Below are positions 32,865 to 44,864 of a stretch of DNA of 64,000 nucleotides, piece by piece. Source of the stretch: Pomphorhynchus laevis. Taxonomy: Eukaryota; Acanthocephala; Palaeacanthocephala; Echinorhynchida; Pomphorhynchidae. The stretch's first letter is position 1. The number at the start of each line of letters is the position of its first letter. Both the position numbers and the translations under genes were made by a program. The notes below the pieces were generated by a model, which saw only the letters and a list, made by a program, of their open reading frames with translations, had not been told where the DNA came from and ran no database searches. The stretch covers positions 37,512-101,511 of the forward strand of contig WNNJ02002317.1 of the NCBI GenBank assembly GCA_012934845.2. The letters are read 5' to 3'.

Positions 32865-35330
32865 GTAATCAAGAGCCTTTTTCACTGTTAATCCTTCAGT
32901 GAAATTCGGGAGGTGCTTCTGCCCTTAGCCTTTTATCTGGTAGAGATGCAGATGTTATAGTCCTTCAGGAAACGCGGTATATCCGTATTCCTCAGGAAAT
33001 TACTCGATTTATCCCTCAGCATATATACACCCACTTCACTCCGTATATAACCCCTCCTCACTCCTATTCATCTCAAGGTCTTTAAATCTTAGTTAAATCC
33101 TCGTTAAGATCTTCCCTCTTCTTAACTATTCTTGTCCAGCCCTATCTTGTTTGGATATATCACTTCGTAAGAACGGTAAATGCATCAGTGTAGCCAATAT
33201 TTATATACGGCCAGGAGAAATTTACAAGAACCGTCACCTTCTGGATGGTATATTATGTAGTGGCTATGACATGTTAATTGGTGACTTCAACGACAGAGCT
33301 GGTCGTTGGATTAATGCCGTATACCGCAGAGCCAGGATCGACTATCTTATTCACAAACCACCTTCCCCAACCTTTCATTGCTCAACAACTAATTCACTCC
33401 TCGACATATTACTGCTTCAAAAAACGTGGTTGTTGAAACCCATCTGTACTGAGCAGTCGCGCCAACAACATACCACCTCTCATGACCTAATTCGTTGGAG
33501 GTTAGAGGAAGAGACGTTGCTGAGGAGAAGGTTCCACTTTGATCCCATCAGGGTGGCCTTTTTTCAAGTAGCTATTCAACTCTTACCCCGAATTGGGAAT
33601 GAGAGTTTGATCGAATTTAATACCTACCTCTCTTCGCAAGCTACCGCGATACTATCGACTACCTATAAAGGTCGCATATACAATCCCACTCCAACAAAAC
33701 TCAAGGTCCTAGCTAAAATGCTACACCTTCCTAATCTCTCTGTTTCCGCCAGACAAGCCCTCTTGAATGAATACTACATCACCAGATATAGGTTCCAGTT
33801 GAGTAGGGATAAGGCAAGCATTACTCGCCTTAGCCCTTCTCAGTCTTCCTTCTGGAAGATATTCAAAAAGGAGAAGTTTGTCTGTTGGAGGGATAGAGCT
33901 TTAGGCTGGATTGGTAGAATAGGTCTTGATAAAGTTTTGGATGAGTCACTATCCCTACACAATTAGGGAGCCACTCAATCACCCCAACCAATCCCGCCTT
34001 GGTGTGACTTCAGGAGTAGGGACTTATCTGTTACAGATATCCTTAACTCCTGGGGGCCACTCCCGGGCACCTCCAGAACCCACGCGCCACTCTCCACTCG
34101 TGTCTGTCAGCTTTTGACAGATAGTCAGAGAAATGAAGTCGCCATAACAATGCTATAAACCTCCCCGTCTGACATTGCCAACATTAATATTAGCCGTCGA
34201 GTATTTTTACCTAAAAGGAAGTCGATTACATGTCCAAAAGATCTGCGGCCTATTTCAATTCAAAACTCCCTCATTTCCATTTACGAAAAAGCGCTTGCGC
34301 GTAAAATCCGCGACCATCTAAATAGGCGAAATTTAATCCCACCAGGTTTTCATGGGTACGTAAAAGATCGCTCGGTCAATTCAGCAATAGGTGAAGTGCA
34401 ACAGTTTTGTCAAGATAACAGTCATCAGCTAGCTGTGGCTGTCTTTCTTGATTTTTCGGCTGCATTTGACCGCATTTCCATTCCTTTTGTTATCACTTCT
34501 CTCAGGTCCCTCGGGTTGCCTGCGGGAGTTGTTAACAGGGTGGAAATATTGCTGTACACAAAGCGATTCTTCTATGAAGACAACCCAGATGCACGTCAGT
34601 TCTACCCTATTACAGGTGTGCCTCAAGGCTCCCCACTTTCTCCAATTTTGTATCTTGCTGCCTCCATTGAACTCTACAAAAAATTCAAAAGGATCAACAT
34701 CTTGTGGTATACGCTGATGATACCACAGCCCTGTTCTCTGGACGCAGGTGCAAAGATGTAGTCTCTAACATCAGCCGTTTCTTTACTAGATTAAATGATC
34801 AGCTGCCCTTGTCCAACCTTGTTTTAAACTCCTCCAAATCGCAGGTGGTTGTCTTTCATGGCGCTCCCGCGACAAGGAAAAAGCTAAAGAGATTAGCACT
34901 CTCAGTTCTAACTTCCATCCTGACTTATCAACCACTCCCTACCTTCACAAGTCGAGTAAGATACCTGGGGTTCACCATTACGGTGAACTTGTCAGCAAAA
35001 GCTGACCTGGATAGACTAAAACGTATTCTGAAGAAAGCAAGATGGGTCCTGAAACGGGCCCAACATCTGTCATCGAAAGAGAAAACCCAAGTGAGTCTCT
35101 GGGGTACTTGGGCTATTTCGGGATTGGTCTTATTTTCAAGAGGACGTCCCCCATAACGAAGACTAGGATTTCTTAAGCTCCTCATCTTGCGATTACCAAG
35201 CATCGTTCGCCTTGATTGGATTATTTGGGGGGGGGGTGAAAGACCCCGAGTGGTTCAGTCGAAGGGCGGCGTGTTGGATTGGCTGGGGGGCTCAGATCCC
35301 GCTGGACCTGAGGCCTTAAAGATTGGTAAA
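32865..35330 (+). pseudogene. Family L ORF2 (copy 3)
   Basis: Endonuclease remains begin near 32890, and the frame from 33151 encodes ISVANIYIRPGEI, MLIGDFNDRAGRW and the linker to a stop at 33964. The RT runs about 34160-35156: VAVFLDFSAAFDRISIPF (motif A), GVPQGSPLSPILY (motif B, about 34615) and MVYADDTTALFSGRR (motif C, 34704) after a frame change. A G-run of ten at about 35227-35236 precedes a C-terminal block GERPRVVQSKGGVLDW. Confidence 0.84.
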
Positions 35331-35400
35331 GACCTGAATCGCGACTCATTAGCTAAATTTTTCATTCCTGTATTTTCGATACAAGTTCCTTTTTATTTTA

Positions 35401-35650
35401 TTTTTTAGTTGTTATATAACACTAAGTTTTGTTATTTAAGAAAATTTTTATCTTTATCTTTAATTGCGCTCTTTGATTTAAGGATGTTTAATCTTTAGAT
35501 TAACTACTAAGTTTAAAGCTGGATTTGCTTGGGCAGTTTTTCATAGCAATTCGTGAATTTTTATCATGTTTCGCACGTTTTTTAAACAGATTAAGATGTG
35601 TAATTTTCGCTAATATCAACGAGTCCAAATCCGTCATTTCTTAAAACCCT
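35401..35650. other. Spacer, no gene seen
   Basis: AT-rich DNA between the 3' tail of LINE family L copy 3 and the next LINE. No frame or repeat is recognised. Confidence 0.35.
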
Positions 35651-35947
35651 GTGAATGACGACGTTCTTGCAGTGATAAAGATCTTGTCTAGTATTTTTCT
35701 ATATGGAGAGGAACATTTAGCAACATCCTTGGAGGTATTGGCCCTTCATAGAATTGGTAAAAAGTATGAGAATGGTAGAAATAGATTGCTTCGATTGGTC
35801 TGTGCTTCCAATGATCAAGCTAATATCATCGTTAGCAGAGCTTATAAACTAATGGGTAATTCTGTGCGAATATATAATTATATGTCGGTTGAGGAGCGCG
35901 AACAACTGTCTATCGCTTATAAAGAACTAAACGATAGGGGTCAATAA
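35651..35947 (+). pseudogene. LINE ORF1 C-terminal RNA-binding region
   Basis: 98 codons encode ALHRIGKKYENGRNRLLRLVC, VSRAYKLMGNSVRIYN and SVEEREQLSIAYKEL. The sequence pattern, basic R-L-R-L strand, then K-L-x-G and a D/E-x-x-x-E-E-R-E helix, is that of ORF1 C-terminal domains of L2/CR1/Jockey LINEs. It probably belongs to the LINE whose ORF2 starts near 36400. The endonuclease that should lie between is gone and a Naiad fragment sits there. Confidence 0.55.
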
Positions 35948-36049
35948 GGTGAAAATGACCTTTGTATCCGAAATTTGCAGGTGGTCCGACGACGTCCATT
36001 TGTAAGTTGGGAGAAGTTAATCCTAAATGCTCACGGTGCAGCGTCTTAA

Positions 36050-36372
36050 GAGACTTTAAATACTTGATTAAAATTTAAATACTTGATTTAAATTATAGAA
36101 AATCTAAAATCAATTATTAATTTTATTATTTTATTATTAAATTTTGATTTAGCATTATTATGTTTTGTTTAGTTTATTATTATATTAAATACGTAGACTC
36201 AGTTAGCTGATTTGATTTAATTATTTTACACACTTTTTGTAATTTTAAAATGCTTATCAACTCCTGATTTAATGTTATCTACAGCTAAGTTAGCAGTGTT
36301 ACTTAGTTATCCGTGTTACTTTTTAGTTTGATACTGACAATCGTTTCTCTACAATTGACCTAATATTTTAAT
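36050..36372 (+). mobile_element. Naiad 3'-end fragment, copy C
   Basis: Contains only the AT-rich end of the Naiad 3' UTR, to CAGTTAGCTGATTT near 36218, and a further 150 bp to 36372 that is nearly identical to 39759-39908 behind copy D. No coding sequence or pseudoknot is present. Confidence 0.72.
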
Positions 36373-38350
36373 CCCCGCCGAGATTAAACATCTGAAACGT
36401 TACTGGTACAAAGTGGATATTGATTTATTACGTACGCTCGCAATTTGAACGGGTTTTCACAATAGTGACATTACCCATGTCCGTGATTGGGATATGTTAT
36501 CAGCTTCCCTCAAATATATCACAGACTGCGTCGCTCCATCGAAACCCGTACAAAACCTTGCTAAACACAAGCCTGCTTGGTTTGACGATGAGTTAGTGGG
36601 ACTTTTAAGAAAACGGAATAAACTCTTTAAATCATCTCTGAATAATCAGACACTTTGGTTAGAATATCTACAGTATCGTCGTCGCTTCAACTACATAAAA
36701 TTGTTGAAGAGTCAAAGCATGAATCGAAAATCCTGGCGTTATATAAAGTTTCTTTCAATCCGTTCTGGAGCTATATAAATAAAAGTAGACATGTTATTCC
36801 ATCAATTTCCCTTTTGACCCAACACGTCGGCTGAGCCGGACGACATTCATCCTTTTATTCTTCAAAAACTCCATGACCTGCTAGCATTCCCATTATCAGA
36901 TATGTTTAACATGTCTCTATGTACATCATGCATCCCTGATCAATGGAAGCGATCGCACATTACTCCTATATACAAAAAAGAGAACATATAAGACCCATTC
37001 AATTATTGTCCTGTAAGTCTGACAAGCGTTGTATGTAAATATCTTGAAAGGTTCATACATAAATACATAGCTTCTCATATGAATAGATTCAAACTTCTGC
37101 ACCCTTCTCAACATGAATTTCGCATTGGTCGATCATGCCTCAGTAATTTAATTATAGCCCGTGAAAATTGGACGGATGTAGTAGCGGATGGGTGCGGGGT
37201 CGATGTAATTTTTATCGATTTTAGCAGGGCGTTTGACCGAGTACCCCATGATCCTCTGCTAGTAGTTTGGGCTAAATACGGTATTTATCCCCATGTAGTT
37301 GGTTGGATTAGTTCATTCTTGAATGGTCGGTTATATCAAGTGATGCTAGGCATTAGTGTTTCTTCACCACGTCATGTTTGTCCCGGAGTGCCTCAAAGTA
37401 CGGTTCTCGGTCCTTTACTGTTCAACATGTTCCTTTAGGATCTGTTATTAAGACTGAAATACAATATCCTAGCGTTTGCGGATAACCTCAAGTCATGGTG
37501 GTGCATTCAATTGTATCATGACTGTTTTCTGCTCCAAGAAGTTTTAGACAATATTGTTAGGTGGAATAATAAGACATGACTGATGTTAAAAATATCCAAG
37601 TGCTGCCACATGCACTTAGGACATAAGAAATTCCCTTTCAAATATAAATTAGGTGCCGAGCCAATTACACAGGTACAATGCACGAGAGATCTGGGAATAC
37701 TTGTGTACAAATCATTGAAGAGTCGCCTATATACGGACAGAATCATCCAAACGACCAAGAAACTTAGCTATGTGGTCCTGAGATGTTTTTGTAATCCATC
37801 GGCTTCCTGTCTTAAAATAATATACAATTCTCTTATTCGTCCTATTATTGAATATTGTATCCCTGCGGTATTTTCGTGTCAACGGATTGAGATGAATGAG
37901 CTTGAAAATGTTCTCCGTAGGTTGACGAGATCGTGTTATTCCCCCCAGGAAATTGTCTTATAAGGATCGCTTGCGCAAGTCCGTACTAGTATAGTATGTC
38001 TTGATATTGTATGTTTTAGGGATATGTTATTCGAACGTGACGGATTCTCTGTCGACCTATTCAACGAAGTCAACAGCGAACTACTAACCGAGGTCACTCT
38101 CTTACTGGAGGACCTTGTATCACGGCAAACTCGGAAGACTACGTCGCCTGTATTATCGAGCGGTTAGGCTTTGGAACAAACTTCCAGAGAATATCGTCAT
38201 CATATCGAATGAAGTGCACTTCAAGAAAACGCTAATTACATGGCTTTGCACAGATTTTAATTTTGTTGACATAAAATTGGTTTTACTGTGAGCAGACAAA
38301 ACAGCTGCATGAATATAGTCTTGTATGCTATAATAATAAATAATAATAAC
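36373..38350 (+). pseudogene. LINE (CR1/Jockey group) ORF2, decayed
   Basis: 36494-36778 encodes a linker with HKPAWFDDELVGLLRKRN. The RT frame 37079-37438 carries CGVDVIFIDFSRAFDRVPHD (motif A) and CPGVPQSTVLGPLLFNMF (motif B, with S in place of the usual G after Q). Motif C is decayed near 37470 (FADNL). The C-terminal region (37583-38290) has RDLGILVYKSLKS and VRLWNKLPENIV. The copy ends in a TAA-type tail (ATAATAATAAATAATAATAA, about 38327-38349). Confidence 0.72.
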
Positions 38351-38978
38351 ATATGCAACCTCTGCACTTTACTTCTGCGGAATTGCAACTGCAGCACCGA
38401 GGAAGTGAACCGGGTTTAGCACGAGTCATTATCCTTGTCTTGTACGTTCGTTGATAATAATATCTTGTATATATTAATGTATATATTATATACAATATTG
38501 TATATATTATTGCATATATTATATCTTTGTGCTCTTAGAGACTATATTGTTACTGTAAAGACAGGTTTTTAATTTTTTTTTCAATTGATATGTCCAAATT
38601 CGGATAACTTTTGTATAATCAACAACATTAGTACAAATGGTGTGGCATAAGTTGATTATACAATTACCTATTCGCATCCGAAAACATTTATTAGAATTGA
38701 CTATTATACAGTAGATGCACTCCATCTATTAATCGTATCTAAATCATGATACCATTACATATTTCTAAGTCATCTACATTGGATAGGTGTTTAAATTTTA
38801 GATTACGTAAGCTTTTTACTTAGAAATATGTCAAAAAGCAACGATTTAAGTTATATACCATACGGCACACCGTGACAAATTATAACAACATGAAGACATT
38901 GATCCGCTTAAGTAAATTAATTAAAGGCATAAAACTTCAGGAATGTAAAATTTGATTATTTTTAATAGTTTTTTTTTA
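38351..38978. other. AT-rich spacer with TATATA-rich stretch
   Basis: No gene is seen. 38450-38525 is an irregular alternation of TATATATTA-like words that could form hairpins. Confidence 0.35.
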
Positions 38979-39168
38979 ATCTAATGAAAAGAGCTAGACA
39001 ATCAAAATTTCTATTTTAGCAAAATCAAAAGGGTTTTATTCAAATTTTCAAAATTTAAGCGCTACTGGTATAATTCCTGATGATGAACGCAGTTGTGTTT
39101 AAAAATTTGAATAAACTCCCTTTTTGATTTTGCTAAAATAAAAATTGATTGCCCAGCTGTTTTCATTC
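38979..39168. mobile_element. Foldback (MITE-like) element
   Basis: Left arm AATGAAAAGAGCTAGACAATC onward and right arm ending GATTGCCCAGCTGTTTTCATT are imperfect inverted repeats of about 75 bp around a 40-bp centre. The arms include AGCAAAATCAAAAGG and its complement. There is no coding capacity. It ends close to the 5' break of Naiad copy D. Confidence 0.65.
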
Positions 39169-39198
39169 AATTTTTGGGACAATGAGCATTTTTTTTGA

Positions 39199-39908
39199 AT
39201 TGCAACAATATGTAATGATATTGGCTTTCTTCAAAATCATTTAAATAATTTAATAGATACATATTTTAAACTAGGTTACTATAAAAATAACATCAAGCAG
39301 AAAATAGTAAAATATATAAATCAACACAATAATATAAAGAATAAATTTAAACTCTTAAGTGGCAAATTTTTATGGATGAATAATAAATAATATACTTTGC
39401 ATTAGAATAAGATACTAGATAGTTATTTCAGAGGAAATACATCATTAGCATGTACTTGGCCCCGCTGCTATGTTGGGTAGAGGAGTTAGGGGCCGAAACC
39501 TGATAGCATAGCAGTTCCTCCTGATGACCTCTAATTCTTATTCTGATACAACGTCTGTTATTTATTAGTCAATTCATAAAAATGACGTTTATTTTAAATT
39601 TCAATTTTTTATTTTAACTTGATATAAATTATAGAAAATCTCAAAACAATTATCTATTTTATTATTTAATTATTAAATTTTGATTTAGCATTATTATGTT
39701 TTGTTTAGTTTATTATTATATTAAATACGTAGACTCAGTTAGCTGATTTGATTTAATTATTGTACACACTTTTTGTAATTTTAAAATGCTTATCAACTCC
39801 TGATTTAATGTTATCAGCAGCTAAGTTAGCAGTGTTACTTAGTTATCCGTGTTACTTTTTAGTTTGATACTGACAATCGTTTCTCTACAATTGACCTAAT
39901 ATTTTATC
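39199..39908 (+). mobile_element. Naiad-type Penelope-like element, copy D (3' end only)
   Basis: Starts within the RT C-terminal codons (GAATTGCAACAATATG, matching copy A at about 4397) and runs through the stop near 39390 and the 3' UTR to CAGTTAGCTGATTT at about 39752. The extra 150 bp to 39908 is shared with copy C. The 5' end is cut near 39199. Confidence 0.82.
39458..39520 (+). other. Naiad 3' UTR interleaved pseudoknot (copy D)
   Basis: GGCCCC 39458-39463 pairs with GGGGCC 39489-39494, CTGCTATG 39465-39472 with CATAGCAG 39507-39514, and GAGGAG 39480-39485 with TTCCTC 39515-39520. The three helices cross. The block is directly followed by CTGATGACCTC. Confidence 0.6.
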
Positions 39909-40689
39909 AAACCGTTAATCATCGTCATCGCCATAATTGGGTTTTATTAAGCACAGTTACCATCCAAGCGAAACATTTTTATTCCGGTGTCATCTATTAA
40001 ATTTACCAGTAGAATAAAATGAGTTTAGGAGAATTTTCGTATTTTTGGTTTGCTAATTAATCTATTCGATTACTTTGCACTGCATATATTATTTTAGATT
40101 CGATAGGCGGGTAGGAAACAACCGTAGTTTAACATTAGTTCAAGGATGTTCAACAAATACTCAACAGGTTGTTCTACAAGTGACTTTAAGAAAGTAGTTT
40201 GATTACTCAACTTGAACTAACGATAAATGTTTGAAAGTGTGACTAAGAATGATTATATACAACAACGTGATAGAATGGACTTATTATAATTTGGTTCACA
40301 ACAACAAAATTAGATAAAAATAAAAACTCGGAGTGAATACGATCGCATTGATTTGAAAAAACCATGGTATCTTCTTGAATGAAGGTGCACTGGAGCTGTT
40401 CATTGTATTTGCTGGCAGAGAATTTTACAATGGAGCAATGCGATCACGAATGGTCATTGACTTTTTATTGAGAGCGCTTTTATGTGCAGTCCGTACTGAT
40501 GACCACGAAGTTGATGGAAATGACTGAATTCGAACATTGAACGACATGTATTAAATACATGTCATACGATATGTATGGCTAGGTCCAGTTAGTGATATCA
40601 ACTCGAACATCAGATCAATTATTTTTAAAGCGTATTTTACTGAATGTATGTCGAGAACTTTCAGTTATTCGGAATATTATATCGAACAT
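39909..40689. other. Unassigned spacer
   Basis: AT-rich DNA without a frame or clear repeat. Nothing can be supported here. Confidence 0.35.
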
Positions 40690-41810
40690 ACTTATGGCAC
40701 TAAGTGGGTAGCTTTACGCAATATAGTTTTATAAAGAACCATATCCTTACGAAGCTACGGAGGAGAGATCGGAGATGCATGTAACATATGCGACAATAAA
40801 ATGCTGTTATAGACAATTTTGAAACTGTTTGTGTCAAATTGACCGAAAGTGGGCTGAAGGAAGCCGAGTAATCGTTTAAACTTGTACGATAAGGCTTTAA
40901 CATGAAGATTGATGTTAAAGTCATTACATACAACGACTTCAAAGATCTGATGTGTTAGGAAATTTGTATCTGGTAATTTCTTATTGAACATACCCAGACT
41001 AGAATATTATTATTTAAATGCAAATGGCTACATTTTGCAGGATTTAAAAGAAACACTGTAGAAAGGTACAACTGATTATATTATTGATGTCCTTTTAAAC
41101 AAGTTGTATATCTTGGACACAAACCAATGCTCGCTATAGCTTGAAGTTATCAGCATACATTACGCATGGACAATTTAAATCTTTTGAGATAAATATAAAT
41201 ATTGAAAAACAGCGGGTTAATAACACATCTTTGTGGAACTCCGCGGAATAATGGAGATCAATCAGAAATATATGTACCAACCTTCACCGCGAATGAGCGG
41301 CTTTACAAAAATAATTTTAACCAATCATAGATTAAATCTCTGATTCCACTGGATTTCAAGTCGCTTAGAAGAATTTCGTGAACTACAAGGTCGAACGCCT
41401 TAGACAGATCAAAAATAACACCAATTTCAATCCCAGTTCTGCCTATTCGCTCCTGCTATGGTGTGAATTTACGAGATTAGTAGCTGTTGAACGGTTTGGA
41501 TGGATATGGTGTTGAGAGTCGCTTAAAATGCAAAATCTTTCGAGATGGGCAGGCACGGCTTTCACAATCAGTCTTTTCATAATTTTGCATGCAACACAAG
41601 TCAGACTTATCGGATTTAAATTTATAACCGATGTGCGATCGTCTTTTTTAAAGAGGGGAATGATTAATGACTTCTAGTCGTTAGAGAGTTTGCCGTAAGC
41701 GACTGAACATTGAAATTAGGCATATATATGGATAGATTATAGAGGCTAGATTGTGAAACATCAATGGTGGCAAACCATCAGGACTAGTAGCTAAGGAATT
41801 TGGGAGCCTA
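40690..41810 (-). pseudogene. Decayed LINE reverse transcriptase (CR1/Jockey group)
   Basis: The minus strand near 41390-41430 encodes IGVIFDLSKAFDLVVHEIL (motif A), near 41230-41250 a GVPQ-like block (FRGVPQRCVINPL), and at 40991-40700 a C-terminal stretch with VKALSYKFKRLLGF and FKIVYNSILLSH. Stops are common. It abuts CR1 copy 3 at about 41812 with no clear target duplication. Confidence 0.6.
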
Positions 41811-41814
41811 GACA

Positions 41815-44190
41815 ATTGGTGCAAAGATACGACTGCGGATATACGAGTTAAACAAAGTGGTTAGGAATGGGGATATCGATGGGCATATGAATTTAAGTAT
41901 GGAGGTAGGCAAGGGACCGGCAGGTGAGATGTTGTTTGGCAAGGACGTAAGAACATATGAGACTTCGGCACGTGAGACATGGAGAAAATGAAACGAGTTC
42001 CGTAAGGATGAGGCGAGGCGGGGAAGACTGGGATGGGATGGAGACGGAGGTGTGAGAGAGTGCAACGTGGATACTTTAGTCTAGAGAAATGATGAATAAT
42101 AATGGTGATTGATGTTGCAAGAAGAATCGGGCGAGCAAGGATTGAGTTAAAAGTATGCCACTGAGACTTAGAGTGGAATGAAGTGATGATTTTATGCTGC
42201 TAGGAGTTGCATTTTGTACATAGTAGGTTGAGATGAGACCGGCGAAGAGCATGATAAGAATCACGGAGATGGAGTGAGCGATCGGATATCACGTCTGAGA
42301 GAGCCGTGATAACATCGAAAAGCATGATGGAGTCGACGCTTTGAGAGTGGGCATTAAATGTCAAACCTTGGAGCACGGTGCAAGCGACTGTGAGGGTAAG
42401 GCTTGAATGGCAAGAGAATATCGAGAGTGGATGTGAGTTTAGAGTCGAAAAGAAAGGTGATATCGTGAGGAGAGGATGATGTTATTGTGGAAGAGGATAT
42501 ATACGATTTGAGTAAGGTAGAACGGAAAAGAGGGCTATCAAGATTTATTCAAGAGCGACGTAGGATGGTAGGTGTGTGAATCGGGGTGTGGTTGGAAGTG
42601 AGATCAAGAGTGACGAGAAAGTGATCGGATATACCAGGGTCAGAGATGGACAGTGAGATCTAGGCAGGAGAATGATCGGATACAGCGATGAAGTCAAGTG
42701 CCCCGCCATGTATATGTGTGGGGGTAGTTGATATAGGTTTGTAGACATAGTTGGATAGAATGTTGATGAACTGGATTGAATCGGTGGAAGAGGGCTATCG
42801 AGGGGGATATTTTAGTAGCCAAGAACGAGTGATTGGATATATGACAAAGAACAGTTGGACATGATGTCAGTGAGCTAGTTAAAAATAAGGAGGTAGGAGC
42901 TGATGAACCAGGAAGGTATATAATAGGTAAATCCAGAGCGATCGGGCTAGAAGAACGATAAGTGATCAATTTAAAACAGCAAGGACTGAAAGGGGGAGTG
43001 ATTTTGCGAAAATACGCGGGGTCAGGCGAATGCGATGTCAGGGACTGAAAAAGAGGGAGTGATTGGGTTGGAAGGAGATGAGCTGAGGTGGCGTGCGAAT
43101 TCGACTAGTGAGCAACCGGCAGAGAGCAGACGGCGAATGGAGAGGTCGTCGGAATCAGTGTGTCAATATGCGGTGATGCAGAAGATATTGATGGATTGCT
43201 TGGGGAAGAGGTTGACGATGATATCGGATTTATGGAGAATAGATCTAGTATTGAGGAGGCCGATGCGGAAACCGTGTGTGGTTGTGATAGTTACTAGCGG
43301 AGAAGATACGTAGGGGAATTGAGCGCCATCGAATTTTGTTGAGGGTGTGGACAACTTGAAAATTTTCGTTGATGTTCTGGATGGAGAGATATGTTTCGTC
43401 GTTTTCCTCCCAACGGCGTTTATCGACGCCGCTGAAGAGAGTTGAGCGACTTCGGAAGGGTTGCGATTGAGTAAAATGCGAGTGGCTGAAGATTAGATGA
43501 ATTTAACTCGTTGGGAGAGAATTGAGGAGACGTGAGAGCGATGTTTGATTACAATTTTCAGAAGAAGGTTGAGAAGGATTGGATTGAGGAGATTTGTTTA
43601 GGCGGATGAATGCGACAAAAGAGATGTCGTTAAAAAATTATGGTTTATCTGCAGGAACAAGATACGAGAGGATGGATCTGAAGGCGGAAACATCGTTGTC
43701 GAAACGTGTTTGTGGATATAAGGAGGTGGAAAGAGTAATATTGGTGACGATGACGCAACGATCGTGGGAATGAAAGCGTTTCCGTAAAGGAGGACGAGTG
43801 ACATGAGTGGGTGAGTTCACGATAGAGAGCTGGGAGTTGATGATATGAAGGGAGTAGGTTCGACAGCGGAGGCAAAGAGGATATGGATAATATAGAGGGT
43901 GGCAAGCGATGTATGGAAAGGTTATGAGTGAAAGGATCATGGAGGTTGGTGTAAATTATTTTGATTGATGAATGTATGTTATTGAGAAACTAGACAGAAT
44001 GGACGGAACGGGGTGTTTTTGGGTAGTGAAAATGACATGGGATGTGAAGTGTATATGGTGAGATGATCAGTGGGTGGAGAAATGACATCGGAAACGATGG
44101 ATGTTGTTAGAGTAGACGTGTAGGAGGTTGATATGTGCTAAGGGGAGAGGATGCGGATTAGTTTGTTGGCTAAAAATCCACAGAGGAAGT
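41815..44190 (-). mobile_element. CR1-type LINE, copy 3 (3' truncated)
   Basis: The minus strand starts in ORF1 near 44190 and passes through ORF1 blocks (THVTRPPLRKRF near 43800, as in copy 1 near 8060), the endonuclease start GLLNTRSILHKSDIIVN (43295 downward), a linker matching copy 1, and stops before the RT core at about 41815. The RT and 3' tail are absent. Frames are broken throughout. Confidence 0.78.
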
Positions 44191-44864
44191 ATTCTTCATG
44201 CTTACTGTTGTCGCAGGCGATTGTGGTCTAGACGCTGCGTTCGGGTGTCGAGCACTGTTAATTTCATAATAAACGCAATCGGTTTCCGACAAGCACTGTA
44301 CTGCAGTCCGGAATGTAATGGATTTGTGAGATAAAATACGTTTTACAGACTGCACATCAAATGGACCCTTAAAAGACTACCGGGAGAATTTGATTCTCAT
44401 AAATTAGCGATTAACAATCACTGCGATCGATCGTAGTTTTTGCGACGATTGTGACCAAAGCGTTGTTTGTGATTACTGGTAGAAAGTTTATCAGTTTGGG
44501 CCATAGTAGTTTCACCATAAGGAGTAACTACGTTTCTACTAGGCATAATCACTGTAACGTTATCATGAAGGGCAGTTTTATTCCCGTTCGATGTATTTAC
44601 CGAGCTAATGTTACCCACTGATAGTTCGTGAAATGTCTACCCGCGGGGATGAGTGGGGAACATTAGGATGGTAATCAGTAGTGCTAAGGTTTTCTAAAGA
44701 ATAACACGAATGCAATCGGGATAAAGTAGCTGATGTTCGTATGGGAATATGTGATTGGATACTAACGTGTCGATTAAATTACATAAATTGCGTAATTCTT
44801 ATTTTAGAGTTCGTAATTTCTTGGCAGAACAGAATTTACAAAAAAACGTTTTCCATTCGCAATC
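44191..44864. other. Spacer between two CR1 copies, no gene supported
   Basis: A short open frame on minus (44618-44418) is not like any known protein. The words ATTTCATAATAAACGCAATC near 44264 recur near 46682, so a small repeat of about 30 bp is shared across CR1 copy 4. Confidence 0.35.

Larger units (their letters stand above)
31600..35400 (+). mobile_element. Jockey/I-type LINE, family L, copy 3
   Basis: A plus-strand copy with ORF1 and ORF2 and a 3' tail ending near 35400. It lies head to head with copy 2. It is broken by several stops and frameshifts but has all domains. Confidence 0.87.

Noticed and set aside
39458-39520. HDV-like ribozyme, given the crossing helices
   Set aside because: The order of the first two helices fits, but no P3 hairpin, P4 hairpin or catalytic C context can be found.
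39458-39560. Hammerhead ribozyme in the Naiad 3' UTR, because CTGATGA and GCCGAAAC both occur there
   Set aside because: The two core words are in the wrong order, no stem II closes between CTGATGA and a GAAA, and the actual pairing is the interleaved pseudoknot instead.
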